DNA of 64,000 nt from Streptomyces justiciae (GCF_015163075.1 NZ_JADDXU010000014.1:124001-188000), one strand, 5' to 3'. Numbered from the stretch's first letter, positions 49,406 to 58,583 are shown. The notes: a model not told the origin generated them from the letters alone. Made by a program: numbers and translations.

Positions 49406-51352
49406 CTAGCGCCGCTTGTACGACTCCACGTAACCGCTCGCGGGCGTACCCACGCCGGTCACCGGGTCGTACCCCTTCACCGCGATCAGCGAGCTGTCCT
49501 TGCCCAGCGACCGCACAGACGTAGTCAGACCGTCTGCCGCGTCATACCCGTTGACGAAGTCGACCCGCGCCACTGCAAGCCCCGACCCCGTCGGGTTGTC
49601 GGTGACGTCGTGGTAGACCTTCGACCCGTACTTCGCGTAGATCGACGGGTTGGCGAAACCGATCGCCTTGCCGCCGCGCGCCTCCGTGGCGAGCGCCTGT
49701 ACCGCCGCGATCACCGGCGCCGCCAGCGACGTGCCGCCGATCCGGTACTCGCTGTACTTCTCCGAGCCGTCCGGGAAGGTCTGCGTCTGGCCGACCTTGA
49801 AGCCGGTGTTCGGGTCGGCGATCGCGGAGATGTCCGGGACCACACGGTTGCCGGCCGCGTTGTTGGCCTTGGCCAGCGCGTCCGGGACGACACCCTTCTG
49901 GTAGAAGGGCTCGGCGACCGTCTTGCTGGTGCCGCCGCCCGCACCGGAGGTGAACGCGCCGGGGAAGTTCGTCCAGCTCGTGCCGTCCGCGGACAGCGTG
50001 GCCTTCTCGGTGCCCCAGCCGGTCTCCCACAGGTACTTGTCGCCCTTGCCGACCGCCAGCGAGGTACCGCCGACCGCCGTCACCCACGCCGAGTTGGCCG
50101 GGGTGTCGACCTGCTTCGTGCCGGTGTTGGCGACCTCGTCGCCGTTGTCGCCGGAGGAGAAGTAGAAGCCGATGCCCTCGACCGCGCCGAACTGGAAGAC
50201 CTGGTCGTAGGCGGCCGCGAGGTCCGGCGTCTGGTTGGCCTCGATGTCGCCCCAGGAGTTGGAGACGATGTCGGCGAGGTGGTTGTCGACGATCTTGCTG
50301 AGCGAGTCCAGCAGATCGTCGTCGTAGCAGGACGAGGCGCCCACGTACGTGATCTGCGCGTCCGGCGCGACCGCGTGCACGGCCTCGACGTCGAGGGTCT
50401 CCTCGCCGTACCAGCCGGACGCGTCGCACTGGTCGGCGCCGGTCTTCGTGTAGTTCTTGGGCAGGACCTGCTTCAACTGGCCGCTGGTGTAGGCCGCGTC
50501 GCCGTGCTTCTTCGCGTAGGTGGCCGCGTCGAAGGCGATGGTCGGGGAGGCGTAGGCGTCGGTGATGGCGACACGCACCCCCTTGCCCGTGTAGGAGCCC
50601 GCGCCGTAGGCGGCGCGCAGCTGCTTGCCGGTGTAGCCCTGCACGGCGTACGGGATCTTCGTGCCGTACGCGTCCGGCAGCGTGCTCGCGATGTTGGAGC
50701 CGTAGTACGAGGAGAACGGCCCGGAGTTCTTGAACACGGCGCCGGGACCCGGCAGTTGGTCGGCGTGGTCGGCCTTGTGCGGGGCGGTGTCCAGGCCGGT
50801 GACGGTCAGGACGGCACCGTTCAGGCTCTCCGGCGCGGACGCCGTCTTCGACGGCGCGCGGTAAGTCTTCGTGCCCTTGGCGTAGTTGTGCAGCTGGGTG
50901 CCGAACGCCTTCTCGGCGGCGGCCACGTCACCGGTGACGGAGACGTAGTGCTGCGAGACGCCGGTGACCTTCAGACCGGCCGACGTCAGCCAGGACTTCA
51001 CGGCGGCGACCTGGGCCTTCGTCGCGCCGAAGCGGGACTGCGCCTGGCCGGCGCTCAGGTACTTGCCGTACGACGCCGAGGACGGGTCGGACACCGACTT
51101 CGCGTACGCGGCGAGGCCGGCCGCGTCCCTGCCCGCCAGATAGACGCGGGCCGAGACCCGCGAACTGTCGGCGGTGGCGCCCTTGTCGGCCTTCGCGGTG
51201 GCCCACGCGGGCTTGGTCCCGGCCAGCGTGTCACGGGCCGGGGTGTCGGAGGCGTGCGCCGCGGGTATGCCGAGCGCCAGCGCGCCGGCGATCATGGGCA
51301 GTGTCGCTGCCATGCTCACTCCGGCGCGCGTTCTGGCGCGGTTGGATCTCAT
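49406..51352 (-). CDS. Secreted S53 peptidase (sedolisin)
   Basis: The 648-residue pre-pro-protease has a signal peptide to about residue 35. A pro-kumamolisin activation domain follows (about 60-190, ARVYLAGRDAAGLAAYAKSVSDPSSASYGKYLSAGQ). The catalytic domain has Glu and Asp in GEETLDVEAVHAVAP, oxyanion Asp in VSNSWGD, and nucleophile Ser in GGTSLAAPVIAAV. A C-terminal calcium-site-like region reads FVNGYDAADG to TGVGTP. Sedolisins are acid-tolerant serine-carboxyl endopeptidases that feed on extracellular protein. The 184-bp upstream gap (51353-51536) has only an unassigned A/T-richer stretch near 51440-51480, probably the promoter. Confidence 0.95.
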   Translation of the reverse strand: MRSNRARTRAGVSMAATLPMIAGALALGIPAAHASDTPARDTLAGTKPAWATAKADKGATADSSRVSARVYLAGRDAAGLAAYAKSVSDPSSASYGKYLSAGQAQSRFGATKAQVAAVKSWLTSAGLKVTGVSQHYVSVTGDVAAAEKAFGTQLHNYAKGTKTYRAPSKTASAPESLNGAVLTVTGLDTAPHKADHADQLPGPGAVFKNSGPFSSYYGSNIASTLPDAYGTKIPYAVQGYTGKQLRAAYGAGSYTGKGVRVAITDAYASPTIAFDAATYAKKHGDAAYTSGQLKQVLPKNYTKTGADQCDASGWYGEETLDVEAVHAVAPDAQITYVGASSCYDDDLLDSLSKIVDNHLADIVSNSWGDIEANQTPDLAAAYDQVFQFGAVEGIGFYFSSGDNGDEVANTGTKQVDTPANSAWVTAVGGTSLAVGKGDKYLWETGWGTEKATLSADGTSWTNFPGAFTSGAGGGTSKTVAEPFYQKGVVPDALAKANNAAGNRVVPDISAIADPNTGFKVGQTQTFPDGSEKYSEYRIGGTSLAAPVIAAVQALATEARGGKAIGFANPSIYAKYGSKVYHDVTDNPTGSGLAVARVDFVNGYDAADGLTTSVRSLGKDSSLIAVKGYDPVTGVGTPASGYVESYKRR

Positions 51353-51536
51353 GGAACCCCCTGTATGCGGTTCGTCGCGAGTGGATCACTCGCCGGGGCA
51401 ACTCTTTCGACGAACCGTTCATGCCAGGGGAATACGAATCCCAAGAAGAGCCCAATTAACCTAATGACAAGGCCATTTGAGCGTTAACACGCTATGAGGA
51501 CCGAGGGGAAACCCTCTATGGACCGCCGAGGCCCGA

Positions 51537-52157
51537 CTATGAACGCGGTTTCGCGCCCCGCTCCTTGAGCATGTCCGTCATCAGGTCGATCTCGGACTCC
51601 TGCGCGTTCACCATGCCCTGCGCGATGTCCTTCTCCACCTTCACCGTGCAGCGCGCGACACAGCCCTCGGCCATGTGGATGCCGCCCTTGTGATGGTCGG
51701 TCATCAGCTGGAGATAGAAGATCTCGGCCTGCTTGCCGCTGAGCGTCCCGAGTTTCTTCAGCTCGGTGTTGGTCGCCATGCCCGGCATCAGCGCGCCGTC
51801 CTTGCCGTCCGCCATGCCGCCCATGTCCATCCAGGTCATCGGCGGGTCCGACGACACCTTCGGCAGCTGCCACAGATCGAGCCAGCCCAGCAGCATGCCG
51901 CGCTGGTTGGCCTGCGTCTGCGCGATGTCGAAGGCGAGCCGGCGCACGTCCTCGTCCTTGGTGCGGTCGCGCACGATGAACGACATCTCCACCGCCTGCT
52001 GGTGGTGCACCGCCATGTCCCGCGCGAAGCCCGCGTCCGCGGAGTCGGCGGCGGGCGTGGCCGTGGAGTCGTCGCCGTCCGCGACCGCGTAGGTGACCGC
52101 CCCGGCCGCGACGAGCACGGCCGCCGCGGTCCCCGCGATCCAGCCGACCTGCCTCAC
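51537..52157 (-). CDS. DUF305 domain protein, membrane-anchored
   Basis: The 206-residue protein starts at GTG 52157, overlapping the DUF3105 stop as GTGA. One N-terminal helix (GWIAGTAAAVLVAAGAVTYAVA) anchors it. The DUF305 core repeats His pairs and Met-rich segments: MAVHHQQAVEMSFIVRD, MTWMDMGGMADGKDGALMPGM, LMTDHHKGGIHMAEGC. These would suit copper or other soft metal binding, by analogy only. Cys residues in GCVARC form a possible pair. It is translated together with DUF3105. The paralogue at 1-513 is a lipoprotein. Confidence 0.9.
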   Translation of the reverse strand: MRQVGWIAGTAAAVLVAAGAVTYAVADGDDSTATPAADSADAGFARDMAVHHQQAVEMSFIVRDRTKDEDVRRLAFDIAQTQANQRGMLLGWLDLWQLPKVSSDPPMTWMDMGGMADGKDGALMPGMATNTELKKLGTLSGKQAEIFYLQLMTDHHKGGIHMAEGCVARCTVKVEKDIAQGMVNAQESEIDLMTDMLKERGAKPRS

Positions 52158-52816
52158 TGCGCCTTACCGCCCGTGCACACCGCGCCCTTCTCCGGCGTCT
52201 GCTCGCCCTGGACGTACTTCTCGAAGAACTTCGCCACGTTCGGGTCGTCCGCGCTCGTCACCGTCCGCTGGTGGCCCCACGCCGTCAGCATGATCGGGTC
52301 CGCCTGGCTCTCGTACGGGCTCATCAGCGTGTACGGCGTCGCCTTCACCTTCGCCGCGAGCGCCTCCACGTCGGACTTCTTGGCCTTGCTGGTGTACGTC
52401 ACCCAGACCGCGCCGTGCTCCAGCGAGTGCACCGCGTTCATGTCGTCGAGCGCCTTGGTGTAGACGTCGCCGTTGCAGTTCTGCCAGACCGCGTTGTGGT
52501 CACCGCCGGCCGGGGGCGTCATCGGGTACTTCACCGTCTTGGTGACGTGGGTCTGGCTGAGCTTGGCCGACCACGTCTTCACGCCGTCCTTGCCCGTGGT
52601 CCAGTGGCCCGGGTTCTTGGAGTCGGAGGCGGTGCTGCTGTCGTCGTCCTGCGACTGCACGAGCACGACGGCGCCCACGACGAGAGCGGCCACGACCGCG
52701 ACGCTCGCCCCGATCGTGAGGATCCGGTTGCGGCGCTCGCGAGCCTGCTCGGCACGCCGCATCTCGGCTATGCGCGCCTTCCGCTCAGCGGATTCCTTCT
52801 TCTTGGCGGAGCCCAT
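52154..52816 (-). CDS. DUF3105 domain membrane protein
   Basis: The 220-residue protein has a charged cytoplasmic N-terminus (MGSAKKKESAERKARIAEMRRAEQARERR), one membrane helix (about 32-54), and an extracytoplasmic DUF3105 domain. The domain has the conserved PPAGGDHNAVWQNCNGDVY, HSLEHGAVWVTY and MSPYESQADPIMLTAWGHQ. His and Cys residues in those motifs suggest metal coordination. ATG 52816 follows AAGGA. DUF3105 and DUF305 genes are commonly neighbours in actinomycetes, and function is unassigned. Confidence 0.9.
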   Translation of the reverse strand: MGSAKKKESAERKARIAEMRRAEQARERRNRILTIGASVAVVAALVVGAVVLVQSQDDDSSTASDSKNPGHWTTGKDGVKTWSAKLSQTHVTKTVKYPMTPPAGGDHNAVWQNCNGDVYTKALDDMNAVHSLEHGAVWVTYTSKAKKSDVEALAAKVKATPYTLMSPYESQADPIMLTAWGHQRTVTSADDPNVAKFFEKYVQGEQTPEKGAVCTGGKAQ

Positions 52817-53164
52817 GGGGTTGTGTCCTTCTGGGGAAAGGGGGCCGGTCGGGTCCGCTGATCGTAATGGGGAGGGCGGGGTCTCTCGTAGGGCGGGCAC
52901 AGGAATGGCCGAAGATCGGGTTCCGCAGGTGATCGGGGGCGTGGCAGCTCGCGGCACGCCCGGCATTACTTATGCGGGTCCGAGCAGGCAAGATGGGCGC
53001 AGAACAGTACACCTGTCGGACGTGAGGCGTTCAACCGGGCGTCGGCCTGCCGATCATGGTCCGCAACACGGATGAAATGGTGTTGTGGTGGGATGCTCAG
53101 GTGCCCGACCGTCTCTCGCGGGACCGGAGGCAGGCGGCCTGACCAGCAAGGATGGGGAAGCTAG
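52817..53164. other. 348-bp gap before the glnA2-type gene
   Basis: The divergent gap holds the leaders of the DUF3105 and glutamine-synthetase-like genes. I looked for a GlnR-type a-site/b-site pair and for PhoP repeats and saw neither. An A/T-richer patch near 52970-53000 and one near 53075-53090 are the likeliest promoter positions. No small gene is supported. Confidence 0.5.
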
Positions 53165-54526
53165 ATGGACAAGCAGCAGGAGTTCGTGCTCCGGACGTTG
53201 GAGGAGCGCGACATCCGGTTCGTACGCCTGTGGTTCACGGACGTGCTGGGCTTCCTCAAGTCCGTCGCCGTGGCCCCGGCCGAGCTGGAACAGGCCTTCG
53301 ACGAGGGCATCGGCTTCGACGGCTCCGCGATCGAGGGCTTCGCCCGGGTCTACGAGTCCGACATGATCGCCAAGCCGGACCCGTCGACGTTCCAGATCCT
53401 GCCGTGGCGCGCCGAGGCCCCCGGCACGGCCCGGATGTTCTGCGACATCCTGATGCCGGACGGCTCCCCGTCCTTCGCGGACCCGCGCTACGTCCTCAAG
53501 CGCGCCCTGGCCCGCACCTCCGACCTGGGCTTCACGTTCTACACGCACCCCGAGATCGAGTTCTTCCTCCTGAAGGACAAGCCGCTCGACGGCTCGCGCC
53601 CCACCCCGGCCGACAACTCCGGCTACTTCGACCACACCCCGCAGAACATCGGCATGGACTTCCGCCGCCAGGCGATCACCATGCTGGAGTCGATGGGCAT
53701 CTCGGTGGAGTTCTCCCACCACGAGGGCGCGCCGGGCCAGCAGGAGATCGACCTGCGCTACGCCGACGCCCTGTCCACGGCGGACAACATCATGACGTTC
53801 CGCCTGGTCATGAAGCAGGTGGCGCTGGAGCAGGGCGTCCAGGCGACGTTCATGCCGAAGCCGTTCTCGGAGCACCCGGGCAGCGGCATGCACACCCACC
53901 TCTCCCTCTTCGAGGGCGACCGCAACGCGTTCTACGAGTCGGGCGCCGAGTACCAGCTCTCCAAGGTCGGCCGCAGCTTCATCGCGGGCCTGCTCAAGCA
54001 CTCCGCCGAGATCTCCGCGGTGACGAACCAGTGGGTGAACTCGTACAAGCGCATCTGGGGCGGCTCAGAGCGCACGGCCGGCGCCGGCGGCGAGGCCCCC
54101 TCGTACATCTGCTGGGGCCACAACAATCGCAGCGCCCTGGTCCGCGTCCCGATGTACAAGCCCGGCAAGACCGGCTCGGCCCGTATCGAGGTCCGCTCGA
54201 TCGACTCCGGCGCCAACCCCTACCTGGCCTACGCCGTCCTGCTGGCGGCCGGTCTCAAGGGCATCGAGGAGGGCTACGAGCTCCCGCCGGGCGCCGAGGA
54301 CGACGTCTGGGCCCTCTCGGACGCCGAGCGCCGCGCGATGGGCATCGAGCCCCTCCCGCAGAACCTCGGCGAGGCCCTGACCCTGATGGAACGCAGCGAC
54401 CTGGTCGCCGAGACCCTGGGCGAGCACGTCTTCGACTTCTTCCTCCGCAACAAGCGCCAGGAGTGGGAGGAGTACCGCTCCGAGGTGACGGCTTTCGAGC
54501 TGCGGAAGAACCTGCCGGTGCTGTAG
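53165..54526 (+). CDS. glnA2: GlnA2-type glutamine-synthetase-like enzyme (gamma-glutamyl ligase)
   Basis: The 453-residue enzyme has the GS-I fold: IGFDGSAIEGFARVYESDM near residue 50, metal ligands in YTHPEIEFFLL, the HPGSGMHTHLSL loop near residue 243, and the ATP/glutamate segment KPGKTGSARIEVRSIDSGANPYL. It differs from housekeeping GlnA in length and in the region after residue 370 (EGYELPPGAEDDVW), where GlnA carries its adenylylated Tyr. A Tyr is present here in a divergent context. S. coelicolor GlnA2, encoded near glnE, has been reported as a gamma-glutamylpolyamine synthetase. Orthology is inferred from sequence and glnE proximity. Confidence 0.88.
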   Translation: MDKQQEFVLRTLEERDIRFVRLWFTDVLGFLKSVAVAPAELEQAFDEGIGFDGSAIEGFARVYESDMIAKPDPSTFQILPWRAEAPGTARMFCDILMPDGSPSFADPRYVLKRALARTSDLGFTFYTHPEIEFFLLKDKPLDGSRPTPADNSGYFDHTPQNIGMDFRRQAITMLESMGISVEFSHHEGAPGQQEIDLRYADALSTADNIMTFRLVMKQVALEQGVQATFMPKPFSEHPGSGMHTHLSLFEGDRNAFYESGAEYQLSKVGRSFIAGLLKHSAEISAVTNQWVNSYKRIWGGSERTAGAGGEAPSYICWGHNNRSALVRVPMYKPGKTGSARIEVRSIDSGANPYLAYAVLLAAGLKGIEEGYELPPGAEDDVWALSDAERRAMGIEPLPQNLGEALTLMERSDLVAETLGEHVFDFFLRNKRQEWEEYRSEVTAFELRKNLPVL

Positions 54527-54536
54527 GCGCCGTCGG

Positions 54537-54971
54537 CTACCCCTTCGCCAGTTGCGCCAGCACCTGGTGGAGGGGTTCCGTGGCCCGGCGCCGGTACTCC
54601 TGGATCGCCCAGCCGTTTCCGTCCGGGTCCTTGAAGTACATGAACGTGGCGCCGTCCTGGGGGCCGAAGGACTGGGGTTCGGTGACGTCCAGGCCGCGGG
54701 CGGTCAGCTCCTCGTACGCCGCCTTCGCGTCCGTCACGCACAGCTGCATGCCGTGGTACGTGCCCGGCTGCGGGGTGCCCGTGGGGATCTGGAGGCCGTC
54801 GACCAGCGCGATCGAACAGCCCGAGCCGGGCGGGGTCAGCTGGACGATCCGTACGCCCGGCATCACCTCCCCGTCGAGGTCCACGTGGAAGCCGACCTTG
54901 TCCCGGTAGAACTCCTTGGCCCGGTCCACGTCGGAGACCGGCATCAGGATCACTTCGAGGCTCATGTCCAT
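54537..54971 (-). CDS. VOC/glyoxalase-fold protein
   Basis: This 144-residue single-domain VOC protein has two beta-alpha-beta-beta-beta halves: LEVILMPVSDVDRAKEFYRDKVGFHVDLD and HGMQLCVTDAKAAYEELTARGLDV. It ends in FMYFKDPDGNGWAIQEY, where the Glu is the usual metal ligand. Family members are lyases, dioxygenases or antibiotic-binding proteins, and the exact activity is unknown. ATG 54971 or ATG 54965 may be the start. It converges on glnA2, 10 bp away, and is in line with the PNPOx-like gene upstream. Confidence 0.88.
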   Translation of the reverse strand: MDMSLEVILMPVSDVDRAKEFYRDKVGFHVDLDGEVMPGVRIVQLTPPGSGCSIALVDGLQIPTGTPQPGTYHGMQLCVTDAKAAYEELTARGLDVTEPQSFGPQDGATFMYFKDPDGNGWAIQEYRRRATEPLHQVLAQLAKG

Positions 54972-54995
54972 GGCGTGACTCCCTTGTCTACGTCA

Positions 54996-55505
54996 TCAGA
55001 ACCGCCATCGGGTCTGGCTGAACGGCTCCCCCTTACCGAAGCCGAAAACGGTGCGCGGCGCCACCGAAAAGACCAGAGCGCTTCCCCCGCCGTGGTGGAA
55101 GCTCCCCTCGCGCACCTCGAAGTGCCAGAACTCGCCGTACTTCGCCTCCCACGCGGCCGCCAGCGCGCGCAGCCGGCCGTCGTCGGTGACGCGCACCACC
55201 TCGCCCTCCACGACCAGGTCGTACCCCTTGTCCCAGGTGTTCGTCCCGGTCGTCAGCACCACGTGCGGGTTCGCCGCGAGGTTCAGCGCCTTGCGCTCCT
55301 CCGGACCGGTGCAGAAGTGCAGGGCGTCCTCCGACCAGACCGCGGGCAGCGGTGTGACATGCGGCCGCCCGTCCGGCCGTACCGTCGAGATCCAGAACAG
55401 TTCGGCCGACTTCAGCAGGGCGGAGGCGTGTGACCAGGGGACCGCCGTGGCGGTCGGGTCGCTGTAGCGCTTGTCCAGCCGGGTCCGTGGTTCGTCGTGA
55501 GTCAT
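54996..55505 (-). CDS. Pyridoxamine 5'-phosphate oxidase-like flavoprotein
   Basis: The 169-residue protein has the split-barrel flavin fold: LFWISTVRPDGRPHVTPLPAVW, HFCTGPEERKALNLAANPHVVL and LVVEGEVVRVTDDGRLRALAAAW. The sequence fits the FMN- or F420-dependent PNPOx-like group rather than true PdxH. The start was placed at ATG 55505 (MTHDEPRTRLDKRYSD); a longer start at 55538 would run into the glnE promoter. It diverges from glnE, with 99 bp between the starts. Confidence 0.87.
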   Translation of the reverse strand: MTHDEPRTRLDKRYSDPTATAVPWSHASALLKSAELFWISTVRPDGRPHVTPLPAVWSEDALHFCTGPEERKALNLAANPHVVLTTGTNTWDKGYDLVVEGEVVRVTDDGRLRALAAAWEAKYGEFWHFEVREGSFHHGGGSALVFSVAPRTVFGFGKGEPFSQTRWRF

Positions 55506-55604
55506 ACAGGGCAGACCCCGTTCCGGCCGGAAACTCATCGGCGCTTCCCGTGGCGGCTCCGGTTAGGCTCAAGCAGGTATGACCTTGATCGGAGGAGGCC
55601 GGGG

Positions 55605-58583
55605 ATGACGGCGCCGGGGCGCAGGAGCAGTACGTTCAGCAGGCTGCTGCGGCACGGGTTCACCGATCCCTCCGCCGCCGAGCGGCTCCTGGACGGGCCG
55701 GAGCTGAGCGCCGTACGCAACGATCCGGTGCTGCTGGAGGCCCTCGGGGCGACCGCCGACCCCGATCTCGCGCTGCACGGTCTCGTCCGGCTCCTGGAGG
55801 CCCAGACCGACCGCGAGCTGCTCGACACGGTCATAGCCGCCAAGCCGCTGCGCGACCGTCTACTGGGCGTCCTCGGCGCCTCCGCCGCGCTCGCCGAGCA
55901 CCTCGCCCGGCACGCCGGCGACTGGCAGGCGCTCGTCATGTACGAGCCGCGCGACCTGCACCCCGGGGTGGAGGAGTTCGAACGCGGGCTCGCCGAGGCC
56001 ACCGACCCCGTCTCCCTGCGCGTCGCCTACCGCCGCTGCCTGCTGTCCATCGCCGCCCGTGACGTGTGCGGCACCACCGACGTCGCCGAGACCGCCGCCG
56101 AGCTCGCCGACCTCGCCACCGCGACCCTGCGCGCCGCCCTCGCGATCGCCCGCGCCGCCGCCCCCGAGGACGCCGCCCTGTGCCGGCTCGCGGTCATCGC
56201 GATGGGCAAGTGCGGGGGCCACGAGCTGAATTACGTCTCCGACGTCGATGTCATCTTCGTCGGGGAGGCGGTGGACGGGGCCGACGAGGGCAAGGCCCTG
56301 CGCGCCGCCACCAAGCTCGCCTCGCACATGATGCGGGTCTGCTCCGAGACGACGGTGGAAGGGTCCATCTGGCCGGTCGACGCCAACCTCCGGCCCGAGG
56401 GCCGCAACGGCCCGCTGGTGCGCACCCTCGCCTCCCACCTCGCCTACTACCAACGCTGGGCCAAGACCTGGGAGTTCCAGGCCCTCCTCAAGGCCCGGCC
56501 GGTCGCCGGGGACATCGAGCTCGGCGAGGAGTACGTCGCCGCCCTCGAACCCCTCGTCTGGAAGGCCGCCGAGCGCGAGAACTTCGTCGCCGACGTGCAG
56601 AAGATGCGCCGGAGGGTCGTCGAGAACATCCCCGTCGCCGAGATCGAGCGGGAGCTGAAGCTCGGGCCCGGCGGCCTCCGCGACGTCGAATTCGCCGTCC
56701 AGCTCCTCCAGTTGGTGCACGGCCGCGCCGACGCCTCCCTGCGCAGCGGCACCACCCTCGACGCCCTCCAGGCCCTCGCCGGCGGCGGCTACGTCGGACG
56801 CGACGACGCCGTCCAGCTCGACGACGCCTACCGCTTCCTGCGCTCCATGGAACACCGCATCCAGCTGTTCCGGCTGCGCCGCACCCACCTCGTCCCCGAG
56901 GACGACGCCGACCTGCGCCGCATCGGCCGCTCGCTGGGCCTGCGCACCGATCCGGTCGCCGAGCTGAACCGCGAATGGAAACGGCACACCAGTGTCGTAC
57001 GACGCCTGCACGAGAAGCTCTTCTACCGGCCGCTGCTCGACGCCGTCGCTCAACTGGCGCCGGGAGAAGCCAGGTTGAGCCCGGAGGCGGCCCGCGAGCG
57101 GCTCGTCGCCCTCGGCTACGCCGACCCCGCCTCCGCCCTGCGTCACCTGGAGGCCCTCGCCTCCGGCGTCACCCGCAAGGCCGCCATCCAGCGAACACTC
57201 CTTCCCGTGCTGCTGGGTTGGTTCGCCGACTCCGCCGACCCGGACGCCGGACTGCTCAACTTCCGCAAGGTGTCGGACGCGTTGGGCAAGACCCCCTGGT
57301 ATCTACGGCTGTTGCGCGACGAGGGTGCCGCCGCCGAGAACCTCGCCCGCGTCCTGTCCGCCGGCCGTCTCGCCCCCGACCTGCTGATGCGCGCCCCCGA
57401 GGCGGTCGCGCTCCTCGGCGACGAGGAAGGGCTCGCGCCCCGCGACCGGGCCTCCCTGGAACCGGAGGTCCTCGCCGCTGTCAGCCGCGCGGACAGCGCC
57501 GAGAAGGCCGTCACCGCGGCCCGTGGCGTCCGCCGCCGCGAGCTGTTCCGCACCGCCGCCGCCGACATCATCGGCTCCTACGGCACCGAGACCCAGCCCG
57601 TCGAGGCCGACCAGGGCGCCCTCGTCGACCGCGTCGGCGGCGCCGTCTCCGACCTCAACGCGGCCACCCTCGCGGGCACGCTCCGCGCGGTCGTCCGCGA
57701 CACCTGGGGCGACACCCTGCCCACCCGGTTCGCCGTCATCGGCATGGGCCGCTTCGGCGGCCACGAACTCGGCTACGGCTCCGACGCGGACGTCCTCTTC
57801 GTCCACGAGCCGCGCAACGGCGTCCCCGAGCAGTCCGCCGCCGAGGCCGCCAACAAGGTCGTCTCCGAGATGCGCCGGCTGCTCCAGATCCCGAGCGCCG
57901 ACCCGCCGCTGCTCATCGACGCCGACCTGCGCCCGGAGGGCAAGTCCGGGCCGCTGGTACGGACGTTGAAGTCCTACGAGGCGTACTACCGCCGGTGGTC
58001 CCTGGTCTGGGAGTCGCAGGCGCTGCTGCGGGCCGAACCCGTCGCCGGGGACGAGGAGTTGGGGCGGCGCTTCATCGAGCTCATTGATCCGCTGCGGTAC
58101 CCGGCGGAGGGGCTCGGGGAGGACGCCGTACGGGAGATCCGGCGGCTCAAGGCGCGGATGGAGGCGGAGCGGTTGCCTCGCGGCGCGGACCCGAAGCTCC
58201 ACACGAAGCTCGGGCCCGGGGGGTTGTCCGACGTCGAGTGGACCGTACAGCTGCTTCAGTTGCAGCACGGGTGGGCTGAGCCGGGGTTGCGCACTACGCG
58301 GACGCGGGAGGCTCTTGGGGCTGCTTGTTCTGCCGGGCTCATTTCGGGGGAGGATGCCGAGATTCTTGATGAGGCTTGGGTGTTGGCTACTCGGGTGCGT
58401 AACGCTGTGATGCTGGTGCGGGGGCGGGCGGGGGATACCTTCCCGACCGAGGCTCGTGAACTGGCTGCTGTGGGGCGGTACTTGGGGTATGGGCCTGGGC
58501 ATGTGGGGGACATGCTGGATGCGTATCGCCGTACGGCGCGTAGGGCGCGGAGTGTGGTGGAGACGTTGTTCTACGGGGCGTAG
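55605..58583 (+). CDS. glnE: Bifunctional glutamine synthetase adenylyltransferase/deadenylylase
   Basis: The 992-residue enzyme adds AMP to or removes it from GlnA. It has the internal duplication of the family. The first nucleotidyltransferase core is AMGKCGGHELNYVSDVDVIFV near residue 210 and the second GMGRFGGHELGYGSDADVLFV near residue 720. Each is followed by a helical GlnD-UR domain (LRDVEFAVQLLQLVHG and LSDVEWTVQLLQLQHG). ATG 55605 follows GGAGGAGG, and a TAGGCT hexamer at 55564-55569 is a likely -10. The last 120 codons or so use many T- and G-ending codons unlike the rest, and the 3' end overlaps the EamA frame by 197 bp. Confidence 0.95.
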   Translation: MTAPGRRSSTFSRLLRHGFTDPSAAERLLDGPELSAVRNDPVLLEALGATADPDLALHGLVRLLEAQTDRELLDTVIAAKPLRDRLLGVLGASAALAEHLARHAGDWQALVMYEPRDLHPGVEEFERGLAEATDPVSLRVAYRRCLLSIAARDVCGTTDVAETAAELADLATATLRAALAIARAAAPEDAALCRLAVIAMGKCGGHELNYVSDVDVIFVGEAVDGADEGKALRAATKLASHMMRVCSETTVEGSIWPVDANLRPEGRNGPLVRTLASHLAYYQRWAKTWEFQALLKARPVAGDIELGEEYVAALEPLVWKAAERENFVADVQKMRRRVVENIPVAEIERELKLGPGGLRDVEFAVQLLQLVHGRADASLRSGTTLDALQALAGGGYVGRDDAVQLDDAYRFLRSMEHRIQLFRLRRTHLVPEDDADLRRIGRSLGLRTDPVAELNREWKRHTSVVRRLHEKLFYRPLLDAVAQLAPGEARLSPEAARERLVALGYADPASALRHLEALASGVTRKAAIQRTLLPVLLGWFADSADPDAGLLNFRKVSDALGKTPWYLRLLRDEGAAAENLARVLSAGRLAPDLLMRAPEAVALLGDEEGLAPRDRASLEPEVLAAVSRADSAEKAVTAARGVRRRELFRTAAADIIGSYGTETQPVEADQGALVDRVGGAVSDLNAATLAGTLRAVVRDTWGDTLPTRFAVIGMGRFGGHELGYGSDADVLFVHEPRNGVPEQSAAEAANKVVSEMRRLLQIPSADPPLLIDADLRPEGKSGPLVRTLKSYEAYYRRWSLVWESQALLRAEPVAGDEELGRRFIELIDPLRYPAEGLGEDAVREIRRLKARMEAERLPRGADPKLHTKLGPGGLSDVEWTVQLLQLQHGWAEPGLRTTRTREALGAACSAGLISGEDAEILDEAWVLATRVRNAVMLVRGRAGDTFPTEARELAAVGRYLGYGPGHVGDMLDAYRRTARRARSVVETLFYGA

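Noticed and set aside
52817..53164. GlnR binding site before the glnA2-type gene
   Set aside because: No pair of GTNAC-like and GAAAC-like half-sites with the right spacing was found, which fits published reports that GlnR controls glnA and glnII rather than glnA2.
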